20,020 nucleotides of DNA from a virus. Each line of letters opens with the position of its first letter. The first letter of the stretch is position 1. Made by a program: the position numbers and the translations under genes. Where the stretch lies: IMG/VR virus record IMGVR_UViG_3300021425_000249, positions 1 to 20,020 of that record; one strand, given 5' to 3'. The notes beneath the pieces were generated by a model, which worked only from the letters and a program-made list of their open reading frames with translations, was not told the origin of the DNA and made no database searches. Positions 12,401 to 18,127 of this stretch are shown in pieces.

Positions 12401-12425
12401 CAGGGTGCCCTCAGAGGCACCCCTG
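12401..12425 (+). terminator. GC-rich hairpin between two units
   Basis: GGGTGCC (12403-12409) pairs with GGCACCC (12416-12422), and the flanking CA/TG pair continues past one bulged C. No T run follows, so termination is uncertain; it may instead stabilise the upstream mRNA or lie in the next promoter region. Confidence 0.45.
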
Positions 12426-12431
12426 ATGCCC

Positions 12432-12437
12432 TATAAT
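12432..12437 (+). promoter_or_regulatory. Sigma70-type -10 element
   Basis: CTATAATATGTTCAT; TATAAT is 24 bases before ATG 12462. The downstream ATA(T/A)GTTCAT is shared with the promoter at 14104. No -35 match. Confidence 0.6.
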
Positions 12438-12461
12438 ATGTTCATACAAGGGAAACGACCC

Positions 12462-12911
12462 ATGACCACCTCCTTCGCAGACTACGTTGCTCAGCAGGAC
12501 GCACGCAACACCATCCAGTTGAACGTCCGCAAGTGGACTATGATGCTGTGTGATGCTCTCAAGCAAAACTATATTGAGCGTTCAATCAAATCACACGAGC
12601 GTTCACTCTTTCGTGACTTTCATCAAACCAGTGTTGATTATCATGAAGCATGTATTGAAGCACTGAAAAATGGTGAGTGTGATTATGACTTCTTTATTGA
12701 AGAAGGTCGCAAGTATCTCAAAATTGTGATGGATGCTAATGGTTCTAAATCTGTTCATGCTTTTGTTGACAAGAAAACTGGTGAAGTTTACAAGCCTGCT
12801 TCATTCAAAGCACCTGCAAAGATCGTTCGTTTCAATCTCTGCCTGATTAAAGATCGTGAGTGGTTGCTGGAAAATGCAGACTGGGCAGGTTCTTATCTCT
12901 ACATGAAGTGA
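12462..12911 (+). CDS. Conserved-type cyanophage hypothetical protein
   Basis: 149 residues from ATG 12462 (MTTSFADYVAQQDARNTIQL). The open frame extends to 12339, but a start there would lie before the promoter and inside the preceding gene. The C-terminal block SVHAFVDKKTGEVYKPASFK followed by APAKIVRFNLCLIKDREW and ENADWAGSYLYM is strongly familiar from cyanophages and reads as a small beta domain; the N-terminal half is helical. Function unknown. First gene of a unit with 12914 and 13117. Confidence 0.85.
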   Translation: MTTSFADYVAQQDARNTIQLNVRKWTMMLCDALKQNYIERSIKSHERSLFRDFHQTSVDYHEACIEALKNGECDYDFFIEEGRKYLKIVMDANGSKSVHAFVDKKTGEVYKPASFKAPAKIVRFNLCLIKDREWLLENADWAGSYLYMK

Positions 12912-12913
12912 TT

Positions 12914-13120
12914 ATGAATTACACCAGAGAGCAACTGATTGATGCACTTGTGGCAGAGTGGGAGTATCTCTGCCATGATGATTTTGATCCTGAGCATGAT
13001 GATACTCCCGAAGAATATCGTCTCAAACTTGAGTGTTATAGTGATGAAGATTTGATTGCGGAAACTGACACTGATGATGAATTTTTCACACTTGACGAAT
13101 ACATGGAGCGTTACTTATGA
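12914..13120 (+). CDS. Small acidic hypothetical protein (68 aa)
   Basis: ATG 12914 is two bases after the previous stop. The product MNYTREQLIDALVAEWEYLC, then DDFDPEHDDTPEEYRLKLE, is very rich in Asp and Glu and ends FFTLDEYMERYL. The phrase YSDEDLIAE resembles the SDEEL.EE phrase in the proteins at 13117 and 19715, suggesting a family. The next gene overlaps its stop (ATGA). Function unknown. Confidence 0.78.
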   Translation: MNYTREQLIDALVAEWEYLCHDDFDPEHDDTPEEYRLKLECYSDEDLIAETDTDDEFFTLDEYMERYL

Positions 13121-13293
13121 CTATTGACCGCGATTGGCTTCAGGAACGATACATTCAGTGGGATCTGAATAAGATGTCAAATGAAGAACTTCGACAGTTC
13201 TTTATTGACACTCAAAATCGTGAGTTAGGTGATCTTGATGACGATGAACTGCTTGAAGAAGTGGAACAATATGCTCCTGAACTGTTTGTATGA
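13117..13293 (+). CDS. Small acidic hypothetical protein (58 aa)
   Basis: ATG 13117 overlaps the previous stop. MTIDRDWLQERYIQWDLNKM leads into a helical acidic C-terminus, DDDELLEEVEQYAPELFV, which closely parallels SDEELMEEVKEYYPHILE in the 19715 protein. Coupling at both ends (ATGA) supports translation. Function unknown. Confidence 0.76.
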   Translation: MTIDRDWLQERYIQWDLNKMSNEELRQFFIDTQNRELGDLDDDELLEEVEQYAPELFV

Positions 13294-13424
13294 CATCTAA
13301 GGAAAAACTCCTGTTCACTGCATCTTTTATTTGGTTTCTACATTGGGGAACATGTCTAGCATCTACCATTCTGGATACAGTTATTCTAAGAAACTCTGTG
13401 AAGATGTTACCTCTTGGTTTCTGA
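13290..13424 (+). CDS. Possible tiny membrane protein (44 aa)
   Basis: ATG 13290 overlaps the preceding stop as ATGA. Residues 7-24 (LLFTASFIWFLHWGTCLA) are hydrophobic. The second half overprints the start of the metallopeptidase-like gene (13352) by 73 bases and reads less convincingly. It is either a real coupled peptide or a chance frame across the gap between two genes. Confidence 0.4.
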   Translation: MTSKEKLLFTASFIWFLHWGTCLASTILDTVILRNSVKMLPLGF

Positions 13425-13828
13425 ATAAGTATTATCCACGTCATAAGATTGATGTGGATATTGTTCATCGTGGATTGAAACGTGAAAGTGTACTGGGGTA
13501 TTGTGATGTTATTGGTCGTTCTTATCGTCCAAGACACTTCCTGATTGAACTCCAGACCGATATGTGTAAGGAGTTGTATATAAAAACTCTTTTGCATGAA
13601 CTGACCCATCTGGCACAGTGGGTAGATGGTTCTCTGCGGTTTACGCATGGAAAAATGTGTTATTGTCAAGAACCGGTCGAAAACTATGATTATGAGGATC
13701 AACCTCATGAAATTGAGGCACGGGAAAGTGAAACAATCCTATATGATCTGTATATGAGTGATAAACAAGGTAGTCCAGTCAAACAAGTGTCACAGGGGTC
13801 ATTCCCGAACCGTCTGACGGCTGTATAA
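13352..13828 (+). CDS. HExxH metallopeptidase-like protein (SprT/ImmA type)
   Basis: 158 residues from ATG 13352 (MSSIYHSGYSYSKKL). The zinc motif HELTH (82-86, in KTLLHELTHLAQW) is followed after about 33 residues by QPHEIEARE, where E120 or E122 could be the third ligand, as in gluzincin-type small peptidases. A SprT- or ImmA-like fold is suggested by length and spacing. The substrate is unknown; a role in processing host or phage regulators is speculation. An upstream TTG/GTG start would extend it into the preceding frame. The stop codon lies within the TATAAT of the next promoter. Confidence 0.78.
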   Translation: MSSIYHSGYSYSKKLCEDVTSWFLNKYYPRHKIDVDIVHRGLKRESVLGYCDVIGRSYRPRHFLIELQTDMCKELYIKTLLHELTHLAQWVDGSLRFTHGKMCYCQEPVENYDYEDQPHEIEARESETILYDLYMSDKQGSPVKQVSQGSFPNRLTAV

Positions 13829-13840
13829 TTACAAGGTAAT
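13824..13840 (+). promoter_or_regulatory. Promoter with TATAAT and dyad ATTACAAGGTAAT
   Basis: TATAAT (13824-13829) continues into ATTAC-AAG-GTAAT and CAAGGGA. It overlaps the stop codon of the metallopeptidase gene. ATG 13856 is 26 bases after the -10. Confidence 0.68.
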
Positions 13841-13855
13841 CAAGGGACGGCACCC

Positions 13856-14095
13856 ATGGGCAACACCAACGTTTTCTACAAGGTTGAGATCGACACCAAG
13901 GATGCAGTGCAACCGATCATCTATTTCCGTAAGGCAAAACGTTGCACCACTGCCAAGGGTGCCGATCGTCAGCACAATCGCATTGTGAATGAAACTGTTG
14001 ATGCCTGGCGTCAATTCTCCTCTCAGATCCGTCGTTACACCATCTCCCGTGTGCCAGCTGACGTAGTGGTCGGTGGTGAGGTCCGTGCTGCCTGA
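13856..14095 (+). CDS. Small basic hypothetical protein (79 aa)
   Basis: MGNTNVFYKVEIDTKDAVQP starts with two predicted strands, followed by a basic middle (YFRKAKRCTTAKGADRQHNR) and a C-terminal strand pair YTISRVPADVVVGGEV. Notably GC-rich for this genome, with codon use close to the gene at 14134. It has its own promoter and is followed nine bases later by another TATAAT, so it is a single-gene unit. Function unknown. Confidence 0.78.
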   Translation: MGNTNVFYKVEIDTKDAVQPIIYFRKAKRCTTAKGADRQHNRIVNETVDAWRQFSSQIRRYTISRVPADVVVGGEVRAA

Positions 14096-14103
14096 TCGGC
14101 ACC

Positions 14104-14109
14104 TATAAT
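14104..14109 (+). promoter_or_regulatory. Sigma70-type -10 element
   Basis: CTATAATAAGTTCATCAA; 24 bases before ATG 14134. It shares the downstream GTTCAT..CAA with the promoter at 12432. No -35 match. Confidence 0.6.
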
Positions 14110-14133
14110 AAGTTCATCAACGCAAGAGACCCC

Positions 14134-14376
14134 ATGCAACTCACCACCAACGTCACCATCGTTGACTTCTTCCCCGAAGCATATATTGCTGATGAGGGTG
14201 TCAAGCGTTTCCAGAAACGTGTCACCTGGCGCAAGAATGGTCTGAAGTCCTACAGCACCGTCACCATGCTCACTGCTAAGAATGAGTGGGAATCCCGTAT
14301 TGCTAATGGTGCTGAGGTTACTGGTTACAACACTGAGAAACTTCCTCAGTCTGAGTATATGCCGATGATGTGCTGA
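14134..14376 (+). CDS. Small conserved-type hypothetical protein (80 aa)
   Basis: MQLTTNVTIVDFFPEAYIAD, then KRFQKRVTWRKNGLKSYS and TVTMLTAKNEWESR, reads as mostly beta with a basic face. First gene of a tightly coupled chain: its stop TGA shares a base with the ATG of a 16-residue peptide. The codon use is GC-rich at the start and becomes more average. Function unknown. Confidence 0.8.
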   Translation: MQLTTNVTIVDFFPEAYIADEGVKRFQKRVTWRKNGLKSYSTVTMLTAKNEWESRIANGAEVTGYNTEKLPQSEYMPMMC

Positions 14377-14426
14377 TGTTGTATCTTCTCTCCATTATTG
14401 TTATCATTGTTTCACTCTTCTCATGA
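14376..14426 (+). CDS. 16-residue hydrophobic peptide
   Basis: MLYLLSIIVIIVSLFS is nearly all hydrophobic and long enough for a short membrane helix. Its ATG shares the stop of the preceding gene (TGATG), and its own stop overlaps the next ATG (ATGA), so it fits precisely into the coupling chain. It could act as a membrane peptide, or only as a translated bridge that carries ribosomes to the next gene. Confidence 0.55.
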   Translation: MLYLLSIIVIIVSLFS

Positions 14427-14590
14427 TTACTTCTAAGCAACAAATGATCCGGGTGATGTCTAAATGCACCGATGCAGATACACTCACCCGTGCACAAAAG
14501 TTTGAAGTCTTCTGTAGAGTGTGTGATAACATGCTCAAGGAAGGTAGAATCAGTAAAGTAAACCACAAACGTTGGACGGAGATTTGGTGA
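14423..14590 (+). CDS. Small basic hypothetical protein (55 aa)
   Basis: MITSKQQMIRVMSKCTDADT, then LTRAQKFEVFCRVC and GRISKVNHKRWTEIW. The RIS...RWT ending is a phrase I remember from cyanophages. It is basic and helical with three cysteines, but without CxxC pairing. Start and stop codons overlap those of both neighbours. Function unknown. Confidence 0.76.
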   Translation: MITSKQQMIRVMSKCTDADTLTRAQKFEVFCRVCDNMLKEGRISKVNHKRWTEIW

Positions 14591-14739
14591 TGTTTTCCAA
14601 AGAAGATCATGAGTTTATCGACTTCCTGTTCGGTAAACTCACCTCTCTCACTGATACTGAGATGATTGATTTGCAGGATGATGATTCCTGCGATGACCAC
14701 CTTCAATTCAAACAACTGGAGATCAATGACAATGTGTGA
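14590..14739 (+). CDS. Short acidic hypothetical protein (49 aa)
   Basis: ATG 14590 shares its A with the preceding stop (TGATG). MFSKEDHEFIDFLFGKLTSL, then a strongly acidic stretch (LQDDDSCDDHLQ). Predicted helical. It overlaps the next gene by 8-14 bases, depending on that gene's start. Function unknown. Confidence 0.7.
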   Translation: MFSKEDHEFIDFLFGKLTSLTDTEMIDLQDDDSCDDHLQFKQLEINDNV

Positions 14740-14911
14740 CATCAAACAGGGTGACATTGAGACCATCATTGGTGGTCTGGAGGATGCGATTAATGTCTGC
14801 TATCGTGTAGATAGTAGCAGTGATGACTGTGAACGCAGTTATCCTTATGCCGCCGGATATTCCCGTGCTGCAATGCAAACTGCCATTGAAGATCTTCGAA
14901 GACTGATGTGA
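14726..14911 (+). CDS. Conserved-type cyanophage hypothetical protein (61 or 59 aa)
   Basis: Product (MT)MCDIKQGDIETIIGGLED, AINVCYRVDSSSDDCERS and AAMQTAIEDLRRLM. ATG 14726 is four bases after GGAG and ATG 14732 ten bases after it, so both starts are possible. Two amphipathic helices flank a polar loop with three cysteines. Recognised as a common cyanophage small protein, function unknown. Last gene of the 14134 unit. Confidence 0.78.
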   Translation: MTMCDIKQGDIETIIGGLEDAINVCYRVDSSSDDCERSYPYAAGYSRAAMQTAIEDLRRLM

Positions 14912-14917
14912 TATAAT
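14909..14917 (+). promoter_or_regulatory. Extended -10 promoter TGATATAAT
   Basis: TATAAT at 14912-14917 with TGA in front overlaps the end of the preceding unit, 26 bases before ATG 14944. No convincing -35. Confidence 0.6.
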
Positions 14918-14943
14918 TAGAGTTGTAGTAAGCAAGAAGTACA

Positions 14944-15156
14944 ATGACTTTTGAGAAGAATGTACCACTGAATGTTCAGGAAATAGGTGTTATTCTCTCC
15001 GCACTACAACTCTTAGAATATGGTGATGAGAATCGAATTGCCAAACATTATGGTAGTGCATCATCACTGTACCGTCGATTGGAGGAGATCTATGAACAAA
15101 TGGATACCTCAGTCTGCGGACCTCAAAATGACCCAATCTGCGAACCCTCGTTTTAA
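14944..15156 (+). CDS. Small helical hypothetical protein (70 aa)
   Basis: MTFEKNVPLNVQEIGVILSA then LQLLEYGDENRIAKHYGSAS and SLYRRLEEIYEQM. The plan resembles the 6922-7110 protein (an E...IL.AL helix followed by a second leucine-spaced helix), so the two may be paralogues. The C-terminus (CGPQNDPICEPSF) has two cysteines. AAGAAG precedes the ATG. Function unknown. Confidence 0.78.
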   Translation: MTFEKNVPLNVQEIGVILSALQLLEYGDENRIAKHYGSASSLYRRLEEIYEQMDTSVCGPQNDPICEPSF

Positions 15157-15158
15157 TT

Positions 15159-15383
15159 ATGGACAAACAAGTCAAAGATATACTCCTGGCATACATGGAC
15201 TGGGAGAAAAAACAACCAAAGAGCACAAAGAATGTGCACCAGATTGATACCGGTGAATATAAGATTGTGATTGATGGTGTGGAGGTTGATATTCCAGAGG
15301 AGGAGGATTTAATTGCTTCATATGAGAGGGAAGCAGCAAAGTTGGAGGTGACGGTTGATTATTATATGGAGGAGTTCCTGTGA
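15159..15383 (+). CDS. Small acidic hypothetical protein (74 aa)
   Basis: The ATG is two bases after the preceding stop. MDKQVKDILLAYMDWEKKQP is a charged helix, followed by a beta hairpin, TGEYKIVIDGVEVDIPEEED, and an acidic helix YEREAAKLEVTVDYYMEEF. No catalytic motif is visible. The GGAGGAG in its final codons serves as ribosome site for the next GTG. Function unknown. Confidence 0.78.
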   Translation: MDKQVKDILLAYMDWEKKQPKSTKNVHQIDTGEYKIVIDGVEVDIPEEEDLIASYEREAAKLEVTVDYYMEEFL

Positions 15384-15541
15384 AAAAGATTGAAGATCCT
15401 GTATTCAAACTCCTATCGGCAAAACACCAGGTCGAAAATGTGATGAAACTCATTGAGGATAATCCTTATGAGAAGTATATGTACATGCATTTGAACACGG
15501 TTTATTATGAGCTCGAAAGACAGTTATCTTTACGTTCTTGA
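15380..15541 (+). CDS. Conserved-type helical protein, GTG start (53 aa)
   Basis: GTG 15380 overlaps the preceding stop as GTGA and is preceded by GGAGGAG at a good distance. The product MKKIEDPVFKLLSAKHQVEN, VMKLIEDNPYEKYMYMHLNT, ending VYYELERQLSLRS, is an all-helical phrase I remember from many cyanophage genomes. An ATG-only scan would miss it. It overlaps the next gene by 35 bases. Function unknown. Confidence 0.8.
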   Translation: MKKIEDPVFKLLSAKHQVENVMKLIEDNPYEKYMYMHLNTVYYELERQLSLRS

Positions 15542-15749
15542 CTACTGGGTGCCATTTCCTGCATCTGAATATGGTGGATTGATTGTATTGATTGCCGAAA
15601 ATGATCAGGATGCCTTTGAAATTCTATCTAATGAGGAACAACTAGAGAGTGATTATGGTCACCTGATCATGGAACAGATCGTGAAGTCTACCAAACTAAA
15701 GTTGGCGGATGACCACGAATCTGGTATAATAGATGTATTCTGCACTTAA
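15507..15749 (+). CDS. Small alpha/beta hypothetical protein (80 aa)
   Basis: ATG 15507, inside the preceding gene. MSSKDSYLYVLDYWVPFPAS, YGGLIVLIAENDQDAFEILS, then a helix and LKLADDHESGIIDVFCT. Alternating strand-helix-strand with a hydrophobic first strand suggests a ferredoxin-like small fold. The -35 and -10 of the next promoter lie in its last 48 bases. Function unknown. Confidence 0.76.
   Translation: MSSKDSYLYVLDYWVPFPASEYGGLIVLIAENDQDAFEILSNEEQLESDYGHLIMEQIVKSTKLKLADDHESGIIDVFCT
15702..15730 (+). promoter_or_regulatory. Promoter TTGGCG-17-TATAAT inside the preceding gene
   Basis: TTGGCG (15702-15707), a 17-base spacer and TGG-TATAAT (15725-15730). An ATG at 15733 is too close to the -10 to be used from this promoter; ATG 15754 is 23 bases away and fits the usual spacing. 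Confidence 0.7.
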
Positions 15750-15753
15750 ACAA

Positions 15754-15918
15754 ATGGGACAAGAACGTTATCGCATCGAAGAAGAATTGACCGTTGGTTG
15801 GGAATGTCCCGGACCAGAGTATCAGCACGTTACTAAAGAACGTGCAAAAGAATTGCTAGAGTATTTGTATTCCCGTGGTGCATCACCCGAACGTATTCGT
15901 GTCGTAAGAGAAAAGTGA
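15754..15918 (+). CDS. Short hypothetical protein (54 aa)
   Basis: ATG 15754 is chosen over 15733 because of the promoter position. MGQERYRIEEELTVGWECPG, then TKERAKELLEYLYSRGASPE and RIRVVREK. A strand, a Pro-Gly turn, a helix and a terminal strand make a compact beta-alpha-beta unit. It overlaps the following GTG by four bases. Function unknown. Confidence 0.74.
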   Translation: MGQERYRIEEELTVGWECPGPEYQHVTKERAKELLEYLYSRGASPERIRVVREK

Positions 15919-16217
15919 ACAGTGAAATCCCCTCTGACTTCCCTCACCAACCACCTGATGGATACAGATACGAAGCAGTTCGTAAAAACTCTACTACTAT
16001 TGCAATTTGGACTGTATGTAATCCTGGGTTTGTCTACAATGATGGTAATGATGTTCGTTGTATCTGGGGATTCTACAACACAAAGAAGGGATGCTATTAC
16101 TCCCCTATTAACTCCACCAAGCAAGGAGATCAGGTAGACATTAGTTCTACGACTCCTTATTCGGCAATTCAGTTAAACTTGAATCCTTTGATGCAATGTC
16201 TTATGTCCCCCGGTTAG
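15915..16217 (+). CDS. Conserved-type cyanophage protein, GTG start (100 aa)
   Basis: GTG 15915 overlaps the preceding stop (GTGA). The stretch TVCNPGFVYNDGNDVRCIWG, FYNTKKGCYYSPINSTKQGD, then TTPYSAIQLNLNPL, is a pattern I recognise from cyanophages: aromatic and beta-rich, with three cysteines in the core. Another frame from 15922 contains a hydrophobic run but overprints this gene and is taken as a shadow. The next gene begins 22 bases before its stop. Function unknown. Confidence 0.8.
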   Translation: MNSEIPSDFPHQPPDGYRYEAVRKNSTTIAIWTVCNPGFVYNDGNDVRCIWGFYNTKKGCYYSPINSTKQGDQVDISSTTPYSAIQLNLNPLMQCLMSPG

Positions 16218-16474
16218 ATGATTATGTTGTATGGAAAGACTCTTTAGGAAGAGTCAGTGAAGGGTGGGTTTATTTTGTCAATGAGGCATATATCACGATT
16301 GAAATCAGTGTCAAAGATAAACCACCTTGTGAGTATACGATGAACGAAAAGCACAAGAAAGTTCATTGTCTAGTTTGTTGTTTCCCTCAATACTGGCATG
16401 AATTGGAGTATGTGAAGAACAGAAGAGAGAGCAATATTGATGAATATAAATCACAGGAGGGTATTAATGACTGA
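16196..16474 (+). CDS. Conserved-type cyanophage protein (YVVW...EGWVYF family, 92 aa)
   Basis: MSYVPRLDDYVVWKDSLGRV, SEGWVYFVNEAYITIEISVK, then a C/H-containing segment (CEYTMNEKHKKVHCLVCCF) and QYWHELEYVKNRR. I remember many paralogues of this family in T4-like cyanophages, always without function. The N-terminal half is SH3-like beta; the C/H cluster may bind metal. AGGAGG in its last codons serves the next gene. Confidence 0.83.
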   Translation: MSYVPRLDDYVVWKDSLGRVSEGWVYFVNEAYITIEISVKDKPPCEYTMNEKHKKVHCLVCCFPQYWHELEYVKNRRESNIDEYKSQEGIND

Positions 16475-16748
16475 TAATAATAACAACAAAGAAGAGTTTC
16501 CATCTATTAATGAACAAGGAAAGAACCTAGCAAAGTTTACATTTGAAGTGGTAAAGAATGTCATTGATATATCACCTAGTAATGAAACAAAACTTATACT
16601 ATCAGAAGAAGAACAAAAGAAAAGATTAGATGTATGTAAGAAGTGTGATTACTATAGTGTAAGACAGAATAGATGTAGACAGTGTGGTTGTTATCTGGCA
16701 ACTAAAGTAAAATTCGGTGTTTCCGCGTGCCCGATAGGTAAGTGGTGA
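16467..16748 (+). CDS. Zinc-ribbon-like small protein (93 aa)
   Basis: ATG 16467 follows AGGAGGGTATTA, an excellent ribosome site; the open frame from 16437 is unnecessary. Residues 1-50 are polar and Asn/Glu-rich. Residues 57-75 hold C57-x2-C60-x9-C70-x2-C73-x-C75, and the end reads ACPIGKW (C88), a typical phage zinc-ribbon ending. It probably binds Zn and may contact nucleic acid or RNA polymerase, which is inference from the fold. Its stop abuts the stop of the homing endonuclease on the other strand, giving the palindrome TGATCA. Confidence 0.8.
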   Translation: MTDNNNNKEEFPSINEQGKNLAKFTFEVVKNVIDISPSNETKLILSEEEQKKRLDVCKKCDYYSVRQNRCRQCGCYLATKVKFGVSACPIGKW

Positions 16749-17537
16749 TCACGCCTTAAACCAATAATATCCTTTGTAAGAGTTTTTACGGGGATTATTA
16801 AGAGACTTTCTTACACCACCTTCACTACCAAATATTCTACCTGCTTCTTTTATACTGTTGTAGGTTGGTGTTCTCTGCCAGGTAATCTTATTGATGCCAT
16901 ATACCTTAACACATTGCTTAGATTGTTCTAATCTTTTCCATAGATGTCCCTGACACTTATATCCTTTATTCATTGCACGGGTAATGTTTCCTGCAATGTT
17001 TTTATTACCTGTTAGTTCTATTGCTGCTTCTACTATACTATTCCATACTCTCTCTTCTCCTGTTTCTACATTTACAGACATTATCTTAGTTGCTAAGTGT
17101 TTGCCATTGCCCCTATTCTTTGCTATATGAAATCCCCAATTATCTAACTTATCTTTTAATCCATTACTGATATTATTACAATGTTTTTCTGATTTACTTA
17201 CACCAGACATCTTATCTGATATCTTTTGTTTTGTTTCATCACTTAGTAATCCACCTGATGTAGCATTATATCCTTCACTACTATTGAATGTATTGAACTT
17301 TTGTATATAATATTCTTCTCTCTCATTCAATAGTTTGGTATCACATTCTTCCAATTCTTTAATCATAAAGTTGTGATTACCGTGTTTTCGCATTGCATTA
17401 TGTAACGGATACGGAGACATACGCATTGCTTCCTGTATATGTTGTGCCCATCTCTTGTTCATCCCCTGAGATGTTTGTCCGACGTATTTGTGCCCGTTGA
17501 TCTTATTGATGATGAGATATATCTGTCCTACTGCCAT
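16749..17537 (-). CDS. GIY-YIG homing endonuclease
   Basis: 262 residues from ATG 17535-17537 on the minus strand. The nuclease domain starts with QIYLI (GIY position, 5-9) and KYVGQT (YIG position, 17-22), with R29 and H33 (KRWAQH) and a glutamate in NEREEYYIQKF (E74/E75) as catalytic residues. It is followed by a NUMOD3-like helix pair (LLSDETKQKISDKMSGVSK) and two IENR1-like modules (EERVWNSIVEAAIELTGN; TPTYNSIKEAGRIFGSEGG) that would recognise DNA. The open frame continues upstream to 17705, but those residues are AT-driven Ile/Leu/Asn-rich and lie before a late promoter. It is a free-standing mobile gene inserted tail-to-tail with 16467-16748; it would cut a related phage genome lacking it. 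Confidence 0.9.
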   Translation of the reverse strand: MAVGQIYLIINKINGHKYVGQTSQGMNKRWAQHIQEAMRMSPYPLHNAMRKHGNHNFMIKELEECDTKLLNEREEYYIQKFNTFNSSEGYNATSGGLLSDETKQKISDKMSGVSKSEKHCNNISNGLKDKLDNWGFHIAKNRGNGKHLATKIMSVNVETGEERVWNSIVEAAIELTGNKNIAGNITRAMNKGYKCQGHLWKRLEQSKQCVKVYGINKITWQRTPTYNSIKEAGRIFGSEGGVRKSLNNPRKNSYKGYYWFKA

Positions 17538-17559
17538 TTTATGATAAGATGCATACCAA

Positions 17560-17567
17560 TATTTATA
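17560..17567 (-). promoter_or_regulatory. T4-type late promoter TATAAATA for the homing endonuclease
   Basis: Exact TATAAATA on the minus strand, 22 bases before the endonuclease ATG. It fixes the start at 17537, because the longer frame would be cut by the promoter. Confidence 0.6.
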
Positions 17568-17829
17568 GAACTGTATTGCTTTGTGATAATATACAATACA
17601 TTTCTGTATTATTAGATTAAATATAAATAACCTGATTTTATTGATTCTCAATTGCAATAAGTTATTGAGAATAATACCCTGTAGATACTTGTGAGTAACC
17701 GTCAAGTAACCTCTGAGTCATTGTAACCTTTGCCTGCAGCCTATCACACTCGGAGTATTTTGTCAAGGGGGACGCACAGAAATTCTTACAGGATACGGAT
17801 TTTTTATAAATATTGCTTATGAGACCCGC

Positions 17830-17858
17830 TTGACATTCAAGAGGGTGGTCGGTATAAT
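17830..17858 (+). promoter_or_regulatory. Perfect consensus sigma70 promoter TTGACA-17-TATAAT
   Basis: TTGACA (17830-17835), a 17-base spacer, TATAAT (17853-17858). The only fully consensus promoter in the window, pointing at the gene at 17892 (33 bases after the -10). Confidence 0.93.
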
Positions 17859-17866
17859 AACAAAGT

Positions 17867-18127
17867 ACGAGATTCACCCGCACGAGATCCCATGTACCAG
17901 GACTACGAGATTGCATACGAGTTATCATACGAGTATAACAACGAGTCTTATTCATATAATCTCGACGAGATGTGCGAGTACGTGATGCGAGATACACATA
18001 ATCAATATAACATACAAGATACATACGAAATTGATGACGAGTATGTACGAGATTCATGTGATTATAACGAGCTTGCATACAGGCACTATGCATAATCATA
18101 TACGAGATACATGTATACAACGAGATG
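17867..18127 (+). repeat. Cluster of ACGAGAT motifs
   Basis: Seven exact ACGAGAT heptamers (17867, 17882, 17905, 17965, 18047, 18102, 18120) plus several ACGAGT/ACGAGC in about 260 bases. They occur both outside and inside the small gene and in more than one reading frame, so codon use does not explain them. Confidence 0.75.
17892..18095 (+). CDS. Tyr/Asp/Glu-rich small protein (67 aa)
   Basis: MYQDYEIAYELSYEYNNESY then YNLDEMCEYVMRDTHNQYNI and CDYNELAYRHYA. It contains an unusual amount of Tyr, Asp, Glu and Asn, partly because the DNA is full of ACGAG motifs (Tyr-Glu codons). It has the strongest promoter of the window but a poor ribosome site. The LAYRHYA ending resembles short cyanophage proteins I remember. 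It may be a real acidic protein, or the frame may be a by-product of the repeated DNA motif. Confidence 0.62.
   Translation: MYQDYEIAYELSYEYNNESYSYNLDEMCEYVMRDTHNQYNIQDTYEIDDEYVRDSCDYNELAYRHYA

Larger units (their letters stand above)
17538..17891. other. 354-base intergenic region between divergent genes
   Basis: No gene is supported here. It holds the minus-strand late promoter (17560-17567), TATAAATA on the plus strand at 17622-17629 and again at 17805-17812, a hairpin ATTCTCAA/TTGAGAAT (17644-17651 with 17665-17672), and a consensus sigma70 promoter at 17830-17858. Two TTGACA/TTGACG-like boxes on the minus strand (17761-17766, 17700-17705) lack matching -10 elements. The first half is very AT-rich; from about 17690 the composition becomes normal, which may mark the edge of the inserted endonuclease segment. 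Confidence 0.7.

Noticed and set aside
12401-12425. Confident Rho-independent terminator
   Set aside because: The stem is strong but no T run follows; kept only as a low-confidence feature.
15922-16137. Alternative frame with a hydrophobic stretch
   Set aside because: Lies within the conserved-type gene 15915-16217, which has GTGA coupling; hydrophobicity comes from T-rich second codon positions.
17538-17705. N-terminal extension of the homing endonuclease
   Set aside because: Ile/Leu/Asn-rich AT-driven sequence, placed upstream of an exact late promoter; the nuclease domain begins at MAVGQIY.
17622-17812. Two plus-strand TATAAATA octamers (17622, 17805) as late promoters
   Set aside because: No start codon within the usual 20-26 bases; very AT-rich surroundings make chance matches likely.
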